A DNA stretch of 64,000 nucleotides from Neorhizobium sp. SOG26 (GCF_003491345.1 NZ_CP025512.1:620001-684000); one strand, 5' to 3'; shown: positions 5,303-15,460, counted from the first letter of the stretch. Notes: generated by a model from the letters alone, not told the origin. Numbers and translations are program-made.

Positions 5303-8262
5303 CGGCGATGAACGCGCTTCTGGCGGCAATTCACCAGACGCTTTCGAGCGATCCGGCGGTCGCGGCGCTCGTCGGTGCGGAAGGCATACGCGACCGGTTG
5401 CTGCCGCGCCCGCAACTGCCCTGCATCCTCTTCGGCACGACGAGCGATGCGAGCGTGATGCAGGCGATCGCCGACCTCAAGGCGCGCGGGCTGAAGATCT
5501 ACCTTTACCCCTTCATGATGATGGACATTCCGCCGGGCAACGGGCTGCCGGATCCCTATGGTGGCGAGGAGCAGGCGGCTTATCCGTGGCGCGGACGTAT
5601 TACCTGCTTCCCCGTGTCGGACGACGGGACGGCGGCCGTCGCGGACCAAATCGCTGCGTTCACGGATGGAGCAGAAGGGTATCGCCGCATGGTGCTGCAT
5701 TATTCAGCGCTCGCGACAGCGGCTGGCGGGGTCGACGGCTTCATTATCGGTTCCGAACTGCGGGGCCTGACGCAATTGCGCGACGAGGAGAATGTCTTTC
5801 CCTTCGTGCAGGCGCTGGTGGATCTGGCGGCAGAGGTGCGGGCGGTGATGGGACCGGAGCCGAAGCTGACCTATGGTGCCGACTGGAGCGAATATTTCGG
5901 CTACCATCCGCAGCATGGTTCGGGTGACGTGTTCTTTCATCTCGACCCGCTCTGGGCTTCGCCGGACATCGATGCCGTCGGGATCGACAACTACGTGCCG
6001 CTGGCGGACTGGCGCGACGAGGATCTGGGCGCGGTCAATCCCGATGGGTTTCGCGTGCCGGATGATGTCGCGGCGATGCAGGGCCAGATCAGCGCCGGCG
6101 AGGGTTTCGACTGGTATTACGCGAGCGAGGAAGCGAGGCTGAGCCGCACGCGCTCGCCGATTACCGACGGGCTGGCGAACAAGCCCTGGGTGTTTCGCTA
6201 CAAGGACCTGCATGGCTGGTGGTCGAACCGGCACTATGATCGGTCCGGTGGTGCCGAACATGTGGCGCCGACGGGTTGGCTGCCCGGCATGAAGCCGATC
6301 TGGTTTACCGAGCTAGGTTGCCCAGCGATCGACAAGGGTGCAAACCAGCCGAACGTCTTCGTCGATCCGAAGTCTGCCGAAAGCGCGGTGCCTTACTTTT
6401 CGGGCGGCGGCCGCAACGACAGCATGCAGCGGCGCTTCCTCGAGGCGCACCACCTGTGGTGGCAGGGGGAAGATGCGCCGGCGGGCATGGTGGACCCGGG
6501 CCACGTTTTTGTCTGGACCTGGGATGCGCGGCCGCAGCCGGCCTTTCCGAACAATGTCGATCTGTGGGCGGACGGCGACAACTGGCAAACCGGTCACTGG
6601 CTCTCCGGGCGCCTCGGGTCAACGACGCTTGGCGATACGATTGCGGCGATCCTTCGCGAACATGGTTTTGATGATTTCGACGTGTCGCAGGTGAGTGGCG
6701 ACCTGAACGGTTATGTCCAGGGCGAGGTGACCTCGGCGCGTGCGCTGCTCGAACCGCTGCTGGAGGTGTTTCAGGTGGACGTGGCCGAGGAGGCGGGGCG
6801 GCTGACTTTCCGCTCGCGGCTGAAGGCAAGCCTGGCGCCGAAGCTGGTTTCGGTGGTGGCGGATAACGAGGACGAGCCGCTCTGGTCGGAAAGCCGGGGG
6901 CATGACAGCGACTTTGCGGCAGAAGCGGTGCTGACCGCTTATAATCCGGTACTGGATTATGAGCAGTCGAGCAGCCGCTCCCGTCGCGCTGCCGGCCCGA
7001 GCCGCCGCACGCTCTCCTACGACCTGCCGGCGGTGCTGCCGGAGGACCTGTCGCTGGAAGCAGCCGAGACGCTGTTGCGCGCGCAACGCCTGGGACGGCG
7101 GACGATCAGTTTCGCCATGTCGCCGGCGGAGATTACGCTGGAGCCCGGGGATGCGGTGCGGCTTGACCTGCCAGAGGCGGCCAATCCGGACGGGGTCTTC
7201 ATCGTCGAGCGGGTCGAGGAAGCAAGTGCGCGACGCGTCGAGGCGCGCCATCATGCGCCGCTTGCTCCGGTCAATCGCGGGCGACCGGTGCTTCGCCGCA
7301 ATGGCGGCGGCAATGGCCCCGAGGGCTTTGCGCCGGTGCTGCATTTCCTCGACCTGCCGCGCCTCTATTCAGGCGAGGCGGCGAGCTTTGCCCGCATCGC
7401 AGGCTTCTGCCGGCCGTGGAGGCGCATGGCGGTGTCGTCATCGATCACGACGGAAGGATATCGCACCCGCACCACGATCGAGCGGCCGGCGCGCGTGGGT
7501 GTCCTGACGTCGGCGCTGACGGGTGGCGTGACGGGCATGTTCGATGAGGTCAACGCGATCGAGCTGGATCTTTATTTCGGAGGCCTGTCTTCGGCGGCAG
7601 AGCTCGCGGTGCTGAATGGCGAGAACCGCCTGGCGGTGAAGGCGGAAAACGGCGTCTGGGAGATCATCGGGTTCGTCGATGCCGAGGAAGTCGCGCCGAA
7701 CCGCTGGCGGCTGACGCGGCTGTTGCGTGCTCTTGCCGGGACCGAGGACGCGATGGGCGCCGGGGCCGCGGTTGGCGCTCCCGTCGTGGTGCTGGACGAG
7801 GCGGTCGTTCCGCTGGGGTTGTTGCCGGAGGAACGTGGCCGCAGCCTCAACTGGATCGTCGAAAGCCTGGGTCCGGCAGGCGGCCGATCTGGTCCGCATG
7901 TCTTTGCCGGTGGGCTGCGTGCCGAGACGCCACTGGCGCCGGTGCATCTTCGTGCGCAACGACTGGGGAGCGGTGACATCGAGATCACATGGAAGCGGCG
8001 CAGCCGGCTGGAGGGCGATAGCTGGGACGGCTCGGACATCCCGCTCGATGAACCGGACGAGCGGTACCGCGTGGAACTGCTGGAGGGGACGGCAGTGAAG
8101 CGGACGGCGGAGGTGGCGGAGCCCCTATTTGTGTACCCGGCATCGGACGAACTGGCGGACTTCGGCGAGCCGCAGGCGAGCCTTTCGCTGAGGGTGAGGC
8201 AGCTGGGTCGGGCTGTGCCTCTCGGCATTCCAGCTGAAACCATTGTCATCGTCGAGGATTAA
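5299..8262 (+). CDS. Deletion fusion: DUF3168 tail protein start joined to GTA gp15 C-terminal two-thirds
   Basis: A 987-residue chimera. Residues 1 to about 46 (MTAMNALLAAIHQTLSSDPA... LPCILFG) match the start of the GTA gp8 / DUF3168 tail-terminator-like protein expected here. From about residue 50 the text becomes the GTA TIM-barrel domain of gp15 (DASVMQAIADLKARGLKIYL, then 'NGLPDPYGG', 'FYPHHGSGD'-type segments around 'YFGYHPQHGSGDVFFHLDPLW', 'GADWSEYFGY'), followed by the phage-tail_3 region (GLNGYVQGEVTSARALLEPL-like, residues ~470-560) and the gp15 C-terminal domain. GTA gp15 is normally about 1,300 residues, so roughly its first 350 residues are missing, together with gp9-gp14. The join is in frame, near 5434-5454, leaving one long open frame. 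Confidence 0.85.
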   Translation: MTAMNALLAAIHQTLSSDPAVAALVGAEGIRDRLLPRPQLPCILFGTTSDASVMQAIADLKARGLKIYLYPFMMMDIPPGNGLPDPYGGEEQAAYPWRGRITCFPVSDDGTAAVADQIAAFTDGAEGYRRMVLHYSALATAAGGVDGFIIGSELRGLTQLRDEENVFPFVQALVDLAAEVRAVMGPEPKLTYGADWSEYFGYHPQHGSGDVFFHLDPLWASPDIDAVGIDNYVPLADWRDEDLGAVNPDGFRVPDDVAAMQGQISAGEGFDWYYASEEARLSRTRSPITDGLANKPWVFRYKDLHGWWSNRHYDRSGGAEHVAPTGWLPGMKPIWFTELGCPAIDKGANQPNVFVDPKSAESAVPYFSGGGRNDSMQRRFLEAHHLWWQGEDAPAGMVDPGHVFVWTWDARPQPAFPNNVDLWADGDNWQTGHWLSGRLGSTTLGDTIAAILREHGFDDFDVSQVSGDLNGYVQGEVTSARALLEPLLEVFQVDVAEEAGRLTFRSRLKASLAPKLVSVVADNEDEPLWSESRGHDSDFAAEAVLTAYNPVLDYEQSSSRSRRAAGPSRRTLSYDLPAVLPEDLSLEAAETLLRAQRLGRRTISFAMSPAEITLEPGDAVRLDLPEAANPDGVFIVERVEEASARRVEARHHAPLAPVNRGRPVLRRNGGGNGPEGFAPVLHFLDLPRLYSGEAASFARIAGFCRPWRRMAVSSSITTEGYRTRTTIERPARVGVLTSALTGGVTGMFDEVNAIELDLYFGGLSSAAELAVLNGENRLAVKAENGVWEIIGFVDAEEVAPNRWRLTRLLRALAGTEDAMGAGAAVGAPVVVLDEAVVPLGLLPEERGRSLNWIVESLGPAGGRSGPHVFAGGLRAETPLAPVHLRAQRLGSGDIEITWKRRSRLEGDSWDGSDIPLDEPDERYRVELLEGTAVKRTAEVAEPLFVYPASDELADFGEPQASLSLRVRQLGRAVPLGIPAETIVIVED
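5434..5454 (+). other. Inferred deletion junction between gp8-like and gp15-like sequence
   Basis: The codons for FGTTSDAS mark the switch from DUF3168-type sequence to the gp15 TIM-barrel. Both parents plausibly carry a short Phe-Gly-Gly/Thr-Thr-x-Ser stretch here, so recombination between a few shared bases is a reasonable origin. The exact base is not determinable without an undeleted relative. Confidence 0.55.
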
Positions 8263-8277
8263 CAAGGGAGCATGAGC

Positions 8278-8490
8278 ATGGATGATACAAAACATTGGTA
8301 CCGGTCAAAGACCGTCTGGGGCGCATTGATCGCCGTCGCAGCATCCTTGCTGCAGGTCGCCGGACTTCAACTCGGTCCGGATGTGCAGGCCGATCTCGTT
8401 GAACTTATCGTGACTTCAGCTGGCGTTGTCGGAGGACTTCTGGCGATCTATGGCCGGATTGTAGCCGATAGTGGAATCAGGGGAAAATAA
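8278..8490 (+). CDS. Small holin-like membrane protein at end of the phage cluster
   Basis: A 70-residue protein beginning MDDTKHWYRSKTVWGAL, with two hydrophobic stretches (about residues 13-29 and 41-58, 'LIVTSAGVVGGLLAIYG') and a short basic tail. Similar small proteins with a 'WYRSKT(V/I)WGAL' start are common beside lysis genes of rhizobial prophages, so a holin-like role is suggested but not shown. AAGGGAG at 8264-8270 fits ATG 8278 (seven-base spacing) better than ATG 8272. It follows the fusion gene by 15 bases. Confidence 0.6.
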   Translation: MDDTKHWYRSKTVWGALIAVAASLLQVAGLQLGPDVQADLVELIVTSAGVVGGLLAIYGRIVADSGIRGK

Positions 8491-8605
8491 GCTGAGTTAC
8501 TTGGCCCTACCAAGCATTCATTTGCCATTCAGCAGCCGTTGGATACATAATCCATCACATGCTTTGCATCTGAATCCTGTCGTACGTTGAGTGGAAAAGG
8601 TAGCT

Positions 8606-8872
8606 ATGGCGCGACTGCCGATTATCGCAATACTGGCCGCCGGCATAGCCGCTTCGGTTGGTGTGCAGCCGGACCGTGCCCACGCACTCGACTACCTCGT
8701 TTTTGTCGCGGGTGACTGTGGATCGGCAGCGACCCGCGTGGTGCGCGAGACCGGCGGGCAGTTGCTGTCTGCCCAACCCTCGGCTGATGGCCAGACTTGC
8801 GTCGTCACGGTCCTGGTGCAGGGCGATGGCAAGCAGCGACCGCGCAAGGTTACTGTCAGGGTTCCCATGTAA
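8606..8872 (+). CDS. feuN: FeuN-like small periplasmic modulator of FeuPQ
   Basis: An 88-residue exported protein: signal peptide MARLPIIAILAAGIAASVG with a cleavage region near HALDYL, then a short domain with two cysteines (GDCGSAATRVVRETGGQLLS... GQTCVVTVLVQG). It lies directly upstream of feuP. In Sinorhizobium, FeuN is a small periplasmic protein encoded at this place that restrains the FeuQ sensor; size, export signal and position all agree, but I assign the name by context. GGAAAAGG at 8593-8600 supports ATG 8606; a GTG at 8591 is less likely. Confidence 0.6.
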   Translation: MARLPIIAILAAGIAASVGVQPDRAHALDYLVFVAGDCGSAATRVVRETGGQLLSAQPSADGQTCVVTVLVQGDGKQRPRKVTVRVPM

Positions 8873-8922
8873 GGTGGGCAACGCAGGTTCTAGGCCGGCA
8901 TAGTGAATTTGAGGGGCGGTGC

Positions 8923-9594
8923 ATGCGCATTCTGGTTGTCGAAGACGACGTCAATCTCAACAGGCAGCTTTCCGACGCCCTGAAGGAACAGGGCTACGTC
9001 GTTGATCAGGCGTTTGACGGCGAGGAAGGGCATTACCTCGGCGACACCGAGCCTTATGACGCCGTGATCCTCGACATCGGCCTTCCGGTGATTGACGGCA
9101 TTACGGTCGTCGAGAAATGGCGTGCGGAAGGCAAGGGCATGCCGGTGCTGATGCTGACGGCGCGCGACCGCTGGAGCGACAAGGTGGCGGGTATCGATGC
9201 CGGCGCCGACGACTATGTCGCCAAGCCCTTCCATGTCGAAGAAGTGCTGGCCCGGGTTCGGGCGCTGATCCGCCGGGCGGCCGGTCATTCCTCCTCCGAG
9301 ATCGTGTGCGGGCCGGTGAAGCTCGACACCAAGGCCTCCAAGGCGACGGTGGATGGGGTGCAACTGAAACTTACCTCGCACGAATTCCGTCTGCTCTCCT
9401 ACCTGATGCACCACATGGGCCAGGTGGTTTCACGCACCGAACTGGTGGAGCACATGTATGACCAGGACTTCGACCGCGACTCCAATACGATCGAGGTCTT
9501 CGTGGGCCGGCTTCGCAAGAAGCTGGGCGTCGACCTCATCGAAACGGTTCGCGGCCTCGGTTACCGGATGCAAGCTCCCACCAATGCGCAATAG
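8923..9594 (+). CDS. feuP: Response regulator FeuP (OmpR/PhoP family)
   Basis: A 223-residue response regulator. The receiver domain has the acidic pocket VVEDD (Glu7-Asp9), the phospho-acceptor Asp51 in AVILDIGLP, Thr79 and Lys101 (YVAKPF). A PhoB/OmpR winged-helix domain follows, ending in the usual 'NTIEVFVGRLRKKLG.. IETVRGLGYRM'. FeuP with FeuQ is known in rhizobia to respond to hypo-osmotic conditions and to be needed for cyclic glucan export, and feuPQ was first described with cycHJKL in Rhizobium leguminosarum iron-uptake work. The next gene starts inside its last codons. Confidence 0.85.
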   Translation: MRILVVEDDVNLNRQLSDALKEQGYVVDQAFDGEEGHYLGDTEPYDAVILDIGLPVIDGITVVEKWRAEGKGMPVLMLTARDRWSDKVAGIDAGADDYVAKPFHVEEVLARVRALIRRAAGHSSSEIVCGPVKLDTKASKATVDGVQLKLTSHEFRLLSYLMHHMGQVVSRTELVEHMYDQDFDRDSNTIEVFVGRLRKKLGVDLIETVRGLGYRMQAPTNAQ

Positions 9595-11020
9595 GCTTCC
9601 GCGCCTGAAGCTCGGGCCGAGCTCGCTCACCGCCCGGGTGCTGCTGCTGGCCACGTTGTGGTCGGCGCTGGCGCTGGTGGTGATCTCGATCGTCATCTCG
9701 CAGCTTTACCGCCAGTCTGCCGAACGCGCTTTCACCGACCTGCTGCGGGCGCAACTCTACAACGTCATCAACTCGATCACGATCGGCGACGACAACCAGC
9801 TTTCCGGCAGCCCGCAGTTGGGCGACCTCAGGTTCTCGCAGCCGGAGACCGGATGGTACTGGATCATCGAGCCGCTCGGGACATTCGCTGCGCGGCCACT
9901 TTCGTCGTCATCGCTGGGGACCTCCAATATCAGCGTGCCGTCGATCCTCGCGGTGCCCTTCAACAATCGCTACGAGCGCTTCTACAACGCGACCGACGCT
10001 TACGGTAACAACGTGCTGGTGGCCGAGACCGAGGTGGTGCTGGACGGCGAGGGACGCGCGGCGCGTTTCCGGGTGTCCGGCAACCTCTCGGTTGTCGAGG
10101 AGGACATCCAGACCTTCTCACGTAGCCTCTACATAGCCCTGGCCGTGTTCGGCCTGGGCAGCCTGATCGTGAACGGCTTGGCGATACTTTACGGGCTGCA
10201 GCCGCTGGACGGCGCACGACGTGCGCTGGATCGGGTGCGGCGTGGCGAGGTGGAGCGGGTGGAGGGACAATTCCCCCGCGAAATCATGCCCTTGGCGAAC
10301 GACATCAATGCACTGATCGAAAGCAATCGGCGGATCATCGAGCGGGCCCGAATGCAGGTCGGTAATCTCGCGCATTCGCTGAAGACACCGATTGCGGTGC
10401 TGCTGAACGAGTCCCGCGCGGTGGAAAAGGTCCAGTCGGACCTCGTGCGCTCGCAGGCGGAAGGCATGCAGTCGCAGGTGCAGTCTTATCTGAACCGGGC
10501 GCGCATTGCCGCCCAGCGGGATTCCCTGTTGGCGCGCACGGAAGTGGAGCCGGTGCTGGAACGGCTGGTGCGCGTGATGAGACGGCTGAACCCAGACAAG
10601 GAGTTCCACCTTTATGTGGCGCCGCAGGGCATCGGCCTTGCGATGGAGCAGCAGGACGTGGAGGAAACCATCGGCAACCTGCTCGAGAATGCCGCGAAAT
10701 TCTGCAAGACGGCTGTCTGGGTGACGGCGGTGCCGGGATCCGCGCCAGCGGGGGCGGAAGGCGACAGCGCACGCCGGCCCTGGATCGAGATGGCCGTCGA
10801 GGACGATGGACCGGGCCTGGAGCCCGATGAAATCCGCGAGGCACTGAAGCGGGGACGGCGGCTTGATGAAAGCAAGCCGGGTGCGGGCCTTGGCCTTTCC
10901 ATCGTGCGCGAGATCGCCACCGAATACCAGGGCGCGCTGGAGCTTTCGCGCGGCGAACGGGGCGGCCTGAGGGCAAGGCTCACCCTGCCGGCGGTGACCA
11001 AGGATGTTGCGCATTCGTAA
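9584..11020 (+). CDS. feuQ: Sensor histidine kinase FeuQ
   Basis: A 478-residue membrane kinase paired with FeuP. Transmembrane helix 1 is about residues 20-40 (VLLLATLWSALALVVISIVI), followed by a periplasmic domain of about 130 residues and helix 2 (YIALAVFGLGSLIVNGLAIL). The H box reads GNLAHSLKTPIAVLL, the variant His motif of the PhoQ/FeuQ branch; the N box is NLLENAAKF and the G box GLGLSI. Start ATG 9584 overlaps feuP by 11 bases, giving coupled translation. FeuN upstream is expected to act on its periplasmic domain. Confidence 0.85.
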   Translation: MRNRLPRLKLGPSSLTARVLLLATLWSALALVVISIVISQLYRQSAERAFTDLLRAQLYNVINSITIGDDNQLSGSPQLGDLRFSQPETGWYWIIEPLGTFAARPLSSSSLGTSNISVPSILAVPFNNRYERFYNATDAYGNNVLVAETEVVLDGEGRAARFRVSGNLSVVEEDIQTFSRSLYIALAVFGLGSLIVNGLAILYGLQPLDGARRALDRVRRGEVERVEGQFPREIMPLANDINALIESNRRIIERARMQVGNLAHSLKTPIAVLLNESRAVEKVQSDLVRSQAEGMQSQVQSYLNRARIAAQRDSLLARTEVEPVLERLVRVMRRLNPDKEFHLYVAPQGIGLAMEQQDVEETIGNLLENAAKFCKTAVWVTAVPGSAPAGAEGDSARRPWIEMAVEDDGPGLEPDEIREALKRGRRLDESKPGAGLGLSIVREIATEYQGALELSRGERGGLRARLTLPAVTKDVAHS

Positions 11021-11259
11021 GGTGGCGGCGCGAACTGTGGCGGGGCGGCAACAACGGCGCATTCGTGCCTGCCGGATGTGGACGCAAGCGAAGCCTGCTA
11101 TATCTTTGAACCTGAGGCCGCGCGGGACGCGCGGAGCGACGACAGGGGCTGATGATCGCCAGATTCTCGTGTTTTGCCAAAGATGCCTTAATGATGCCAT
11201 TGCGGGACAGGAGCAGTCTCATCAACGATTCCGGAATGATGGCTGGGGCGACATCTAAG

Positions 11260-11691
11260 ATGCAGAGATTGAACTACGGGCATATCGGAGTGCTGCTGAT
11301 GGCGGCATCGGTTCTGGCTGGCTGCACCACCGCATCCACGGGTGGCAGCGGGCCGCGAGGGCTCCTGTCTCCACGCCCGTCACCTTCGGCATCCTATATC
11401 TCTGCTTTGCAGGGCGGCATCATCGGCCGTACCGGCGCGACATTATCGGAAAGCGATCGTTCCAGGGCGCTGGAGGCCGAATACCGGGCGCTGGAAGACG
11501 CAGCCCCCGGCCGCGCCACCCCCTGGAAAGGGCGCAACGCCGATGGCGAAGTCGTTGCCAACGCGCCTTACCAAGTCGGGACGCAGAACTGCCGGCAGTA
11601 CCGGCATACGGTGACCGTCGGTGGCAAGGAAGTGGTGGCGCGCGGCGCAGCCTGCCGCAATACGGATGGGACATGGTCGCCACTCATCTAG
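11260..11691 (+). CDS. Outer-membrane lipoprotein of the RT0821/17-kDa surface antigen type
   Basis: A 143-residue lipoprotein. The signal peptide ends in a clear lipobox, LAGC, with the lipidated Cys at residue 22. The mature part holds 'LEAEYRALEDAAPGRATPWKG' and ends 'NCRQYRHTVTVGGKEVVARGAACRNTDGTW', the pattern of the alphaproteobacterial RT0821/Lpp0805 surface-antigen group. The frame is open back to 11152, but ATG 11260 starts right at the signal peptide. It lies between feuQ and ccmI with 239 and 159 bases on either side, so it is probably transcribed alone. Function unknown; likely an envelope structural lipoprotein. Confidence 0.75.
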   Translation: MQRLNYGHIGVLLMAASVLAGCTTASTGGSGPRGLLSPRPSPSASYISALQGGIIGRTGATLSESDRSRALEAEYRALEDAAPGRATPWKGRNADGEVVANAPYQVGTQNCRQYRHTVTVGGKEVVARGAACRNTDGTWSPLI

Positions 11692-11850
11692 CGCGACCAA
11701 TTGACTTACGTCATGGCTTTGCCGGATTTGAAGCCTCATAAGCATCGCGAAAATGGAAGTCCCGCGATTGGTTGCGGCGAAACGCCTCAAATTCGCGTCA
11801 ACCGCAGCGCCGCAGTTGGAAAGCGCCGGCCGTTGCAGTAATGGGCCATT

Positions 11851-13002
11851 ATGCTTTTATGGATCGTCCTCGCAGCTCTGACGGCAGCCGTTGCGGCAGT
11901 CCTCATCCTATCGCTTGCCCGCGGTGCAAGATCGGCGGGCGCCGACCGCGCTGGTGAGATCGCTGTTTACCGCGACCAGTTGAAGGAACTTGAGCGCGAT
12001 CGCGCGCAGGGGCTGATCGAAGCGGAGCAGGCGGAATATGCCCGCGCCGAGATCGGTCGGCGACTGCTGGCCGCCGCCGATGCCGGAAACGAGGCTTCGC
12101 AAGGTGCGGGACCGCGCAAGATTGGTTACCCGGCCATGGTCGTGACGGTGGTACCGCCGGCAATCGGGCTCTGTCTTTACCTGCTGCTTGGCAACCCGGG
12201 GATGCCGGACCAGCCGCTTGAAGCGCGACTTGCCAATCCAGGCAACAACATCGCGCTGCTGGTGGCCAAGGCCGAGCGGCACCTGGCGCAGAACCCGAAT
12301 GATGGTGCCGGCTGGGACCTGCTGGCGCCGATCTATTTCCGCTCAATGCGGCTCGGCGATGCAGAAATGGCTTACCGCAATGCGATCCGCATCCTTGGCA
12401 CCAATCCGGCGCGGCTTGCTGGGCTTGGCGAAACGCTGGTCGCGGCAAACGATGGCATCGTGACGGAGGATGCGCGGCTCGCCTTCGAAGACGCGGCGAA
12501 GCTCGATCCGGCCAATCCACGCCCGCGCTTTTATGTCGGGCTGAGCCATGAGCAGGCGGGCCGGCGGACGGAAGCGCTCGCGGCTTTCGAAGCGATTGCC
12601 AAGGAATCACCCGCCGACGCGCCGTGGATGGAACTGGTGAACCAGCACATCACCAAAAATGGCGGGACGGCCGTGGCGGGCAAGAACGCGCCGCAAACGG
12701 CTTCGCCGGAGAAGGCGCTTGGCGACCCCAGCCAGGAGGATGTCGCGGCAGCTGCGAACCTGAACCAGGGTGACCGGCAGGCGATGATCCGCGGCATGGT
12801 TGATGGGCTTGCGGCGCGGCTGAAGGAAGATCCCGACAATCTGGAAGGCTGGCTGCGGCTGGTGCGATCCTATTCTGTGCTCGGCGAGCGGGACAAGGCG
12901 CAGGAAGCGCTGAAAAGCGGCCTGAAGCAGTTTCCCTCTTCAGGTGAACTGGTGGCGCTGGCCAACGAGATCGGGCTTGCCGTGGAAGGAACGATGCAAT
13001 GA
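11851..13002 (+). CDS. ccmI: Cytochrome c maturation protein CcmI (CycH)
   Basis: A 383-residue assembly factor that holds apocytochrome c for heme ligation. It has the family's layout: an N-terminal membrane helix (residues 2-22), a cytoplasmic loop with '[23 protein letters not shown]', a second helix near residues 93-111 ([20 protein letters not shown]) and a periplasmic TPR region, including the repeats around '[23 protein letters not shown]' and '[20 protein letters not shown]'. It is the first gene of the cycHJKL operon and overlaps ccmE by four bases (ATGA 12999-13002). Loss of this operon in rhizobia abolishes c-type cytochromes and symbiotic nitrogen fixation. Confidence 0.92.
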   Translation: MLLWIVLAALTAAVAAVLILSLARGARSAGADRAGEIAVYRDQLKELERDRAQGLIEAEQAEYARAEIGRRLLAAADAGNEASQGAGPRKIGYPAMVVTVVPPAIGLCLYLLLGNPGMPDQPLEARLANPGNNIALLVAKAERHLAQNPNDGAGWDLLAPIYFRSMRLGDAEMAYRNAIRILGTNPARLAGLGETLVAANDGIVTEDARLAFEDAAKLDPANPRPRFYVGLSHEQAGRRTEALAAFEAIAKESPADAPWMELVNQHITKNGGTAVAGKNAPQTASPEKALGDPSQEDVAAAANLNQGDRQAMIRGMVDGLAARLKEDPDNLEGWLRLVRSYSVLGERDKAQEALKSGLKQFPSSGELVALANEIGLAVEGTMQ

Positions 13003-13475
13003 CGCGCAAACAGAAACGGCTTGCGGTGATTGCCGGCGGCATGAGCTTTATTCTTATGGCGGTGCTGCTGGTGATGTTCGCCTTCAGCCAGTCGGTCGCT
13101 TACTTCTTCATGCCGGCCGATCTTGCGACTGCCGATATCAAGCCGGGTACGCGCATTCGTCTTGGCGGCCTGGTGGCTGAAGGCTCGGTGAAGCGCGGGC
13201 AGGGCTCCACGGTAAGTTTTACCGTGACGGACGGGACCGGCAGCGTGCCGGTAACCTACAGCGGTCTTCTGCCGGACCTGTTTCGCGAAGGCCAGGGCGT
13301 GGTGACGGAAGGCAGCTTCGAGCCCACCTCCCGCAATTTCGTGGCCGACAGCGTGCTCGCCAAGCATGACGAGAACTATATGCCGAAGGAGGTCGCCGAC
13401 CGGCTGAAGGCCGACGGGACCTGGAAGGACGCCGACGAAAATGCTCAGGGCACCGGCAAGGGGATGACGAATTGA
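12999..13475 (+). CDS. ccmE: Heme chaperone CcmE (CycJ)
   Basis: Periplasmic heme chaperone, 158 residues, anchored by one N-terminal helix (residues 10-30). It binds heme covalently through the His of [10 protein letters not shown] (His123) and passes it to CcmF. The OB-fold core '[15 protein letters not shown]... [29 protein letters not shown]' is well conserved. Both ends overlap neighbouring genes, with the stop TGA sharing bases with the TTG start of ccmF. Confidence 0.95.
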   Translation: MTRKQKRLAVIAGGMSFILMAVLLVMFAFSQSVAYFFMPADLATADIKPGTRIRLGGLVAEGSVKRGQGSTVSFTVTDGTGSVPVTYSGLLPDLFREGQGVVTEGSFEPTSRNFVADSVLAKHDENYMPKEVADRLKADGTWKDADENAQGTGKGMTN

Positions 13476-15460
13476 TCATCGAACTCGGCCATTATGCACT
13501 GGTTCTGGCGCTCGCCACCGCGCTGATCGTCTCGACGCTGCCGGTGATTGGCGCAAGACGCGGTGACATGGCAATGATGGGGCTAGCCTCGACCGGTTCG
13601 CTGACGCTGTTTGCGCTGGTGGCGCTGTCCTTCGCCTCGCTCACCTGGGCCTATGTCGTTTCCGACTTCTCGGTGCAGAACGTGTGGGAGAATTCCCATT
13701 CGCTGATGCCGCTGATCTACAAATATTCGGGCGTGTGGGGCAACCACGAAGGATCGATGCTGCTGTGGCTGCTGATCCTGGTTTTCTTCAGTGCGCTTGT
13801 GGCCGTCTTTGGCCGCAACCTGCCGGAAACGCTGCGGGCCAATGTGCTGGCGGTGCAGGCGTGGATTTCGGTCGCCTTTTTGCTGTTCATCCTGCTGTCG
13901 TCCAATCCGTTTTTGCGGCTTCAACCGGCGCCCGCGGAAGGCCAGGACCTCAACCCGGTCCTGCAGGACCTGGGGCTCGCGGTGCATCCGCCGCTGCTTT
14001 ACCTCGGTTATGTCGGCTTTTCGGTCTGTTTCTCGTTTGCCGTTGCAGCGCTGATTGAAGGGCGCATCGATGCAGCCTGGGCGCGCTGGGTGCGGCCGTG
14101 GACGCTGGCCGCCTGGACCTTCCTGACGGCGGGGATCGCGATGGGCTCCTACTGGGCCTATTACGAGCTCGGCTGGGGCGGCTGGTGGTTCTGGGACCCG
14201 GTCGAGAACGCCTCCTTCATGCCTTGGCTTGCCGGCACCGCACTTCTGCATTCCGCGCTGGTGATGGAAAAGCGCGAGGCGCTGAAGATCTGGACTGTGC
14301 TGCTGGCGATCATGACATTCTCGCTCTCGCTGCTCGGGACCTTCCTCGTGCGTTCTGGCGTGCTGACCTCGGTTCATTCCTTCGCGACGGACCCGGCGCG
14401 CGGCATCTTCATCCTCTGCATCCTGGCGATCTTCATTGGCGGCGCGTTTGCGTTGTTTGCATGGCGGGCGCCGATGCTGAAGGCAGGCGGTCTGTTTGCT
14501 CCGATCTCGCGCGAGGGATCGCTGGTGCTCAACAACCTGATCCTGACGGTGGCGACCGCAACCGTGCTGATCGGCACGCTTTATCCGCTGATCCTCGAGA
14601 CACTGACGGGCGAAAAGATCTCGGTCGGTGCGCCCTTCTTCAACATGACCTTCGGGCTGTTGATGCTGCCGCTTCTGGTGGCCGTGCCGTTCGGGCCGAT
14701 GCTGGCGTGGAAGCGTGGCGATTTGCTTGGCGCGCTGCAGCGGCTCTATGTGTTTGCCGGGCTCTCGCTATTTGCCGGTCTCGCCTTCTTCTACATCCAC
14801 AATGGCGGGCCAGTGATGGCGATCTTCGGGCTGGCGCTCGGTTTCTGGGGCATGTTCGGCGCCATTGCCGACCTTTGGTACCGCGGCAACTTTTCCAAGG
14901 TGGGCGTGAGCGTCGGTTTCAAGAGGCTTGCCGGGCTACCGCGCTCCGTTTTCGGGACGGCGATTGCGCATTTCGGGCTTGGCGTGACCGTGCTCGGTAT
15001 TTTCGCCGCGACCACCTTCGGCACCGAAACCGTGGTGGAGATGAAGCAGGGCCAGACGGCAAATGCCGGCGGATACGTGCTGACCTATGACGGCATGCGT
15101 GACGCAGTCGGCCCGAACTACACCGAGCAGCGCGGGCACTTTACCGTGCGCAAGGGTGGGGCAACGGTGGGCGACACATGGTCGTCGAAGCGGCTTTATA
15201 CCGCCCGCCGCATGCCGACCACGGAAGCGGGCATTCTGACGTTTGGCCTCAGCCAGCTTTACGTGTCCTTGGGTGACGCGATGGAAGGCGGCGGCATGGT
15301 GGTGCGCATCTGGTGGAAGCCGTTCATCCTGTGCATCTGGGGTGGGGCGTTGATCATGATGCTTGGCGGATTCGTCTCGCTGTCTGACCGTCGCTTGCGG
15401 GTGGGCGCGCCGAACCGCAAGGCGCGGGCGGTGAAGCCAGTGCTGGAGGCGGCCGAGTGA
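13472..15460 (+). CDS. ccmF: Cytochrome c heme lyase subunit CcmF (CycK)
   Basis: A 662-residue membrane protein with about 15 helices, the core of the heme lyase that joins heme to the CxxCH of apocytochromes. The tryptophan-rich WWD domain is clear ([19 protein letters not shown]), as are the conserved '[17 protein letters not shown]' and '[17 protein letters not shown]' segments that carry heme-binding histidines. A TTG at 13472 overlapping the ccmE stop (TTGA) is the most likely start. The stop overlaps the ccmH start. Confidence 0.95.
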   Translation: MIIELGHYALVLALATALIVSTLPVIGARRGDMAMMGLASTGSLTLFALVALSFASLTWAYVVSDFSVQNVWENSHSLMPLIYKYSGVWGNHEGSMLLWLLILVFFSALVAVFGRNLPETLRANVLAVQAWISVAFLLFILLSSNPFLRLQPAPAEGQDLNPVLQDLGLAVHPPLLYLGYVGFSVCFSFAVAALIEGRIDAAWARWVRPWTLAAWTFLTAGIAMGSYWAYYELGWGGWWFWDPVENASFMPWLAGTALLHSALVMEKREALKIWTVLLAIMTFSLSLLGTFLVRSGVLTSVHSFATDPARGIFILCILAIFIGGAFALFAWRAPMLKAGGLFAPISREGSLVLNNLILTVATATVLIGTLYPLILETLTGEKISVGAPFFNMTFGLLMLPLLVAVPFGPMLAWKRGDLLGALQRLYVFAGLSLFAGLAFFYIHNGGPVMAIFGLALGFWGMFGAIADLWYRGNFSKVGVSVGFKRLAGLPRSVFGTAIAHFGLGVTVLGIFAATTFGTETVVEMKQGQTANAGGYVLTYDGMRDAVGPNYTEQRGHFTVRKGGATVGDTWSSKRLYTARRMPTTEAGILTFGLSQLYVSLGDAMEGGGMVVRIWWKPFILCIWGGALIMMLGGFVSLSDRRLRVGAPNRKARAVKPVLEAAE

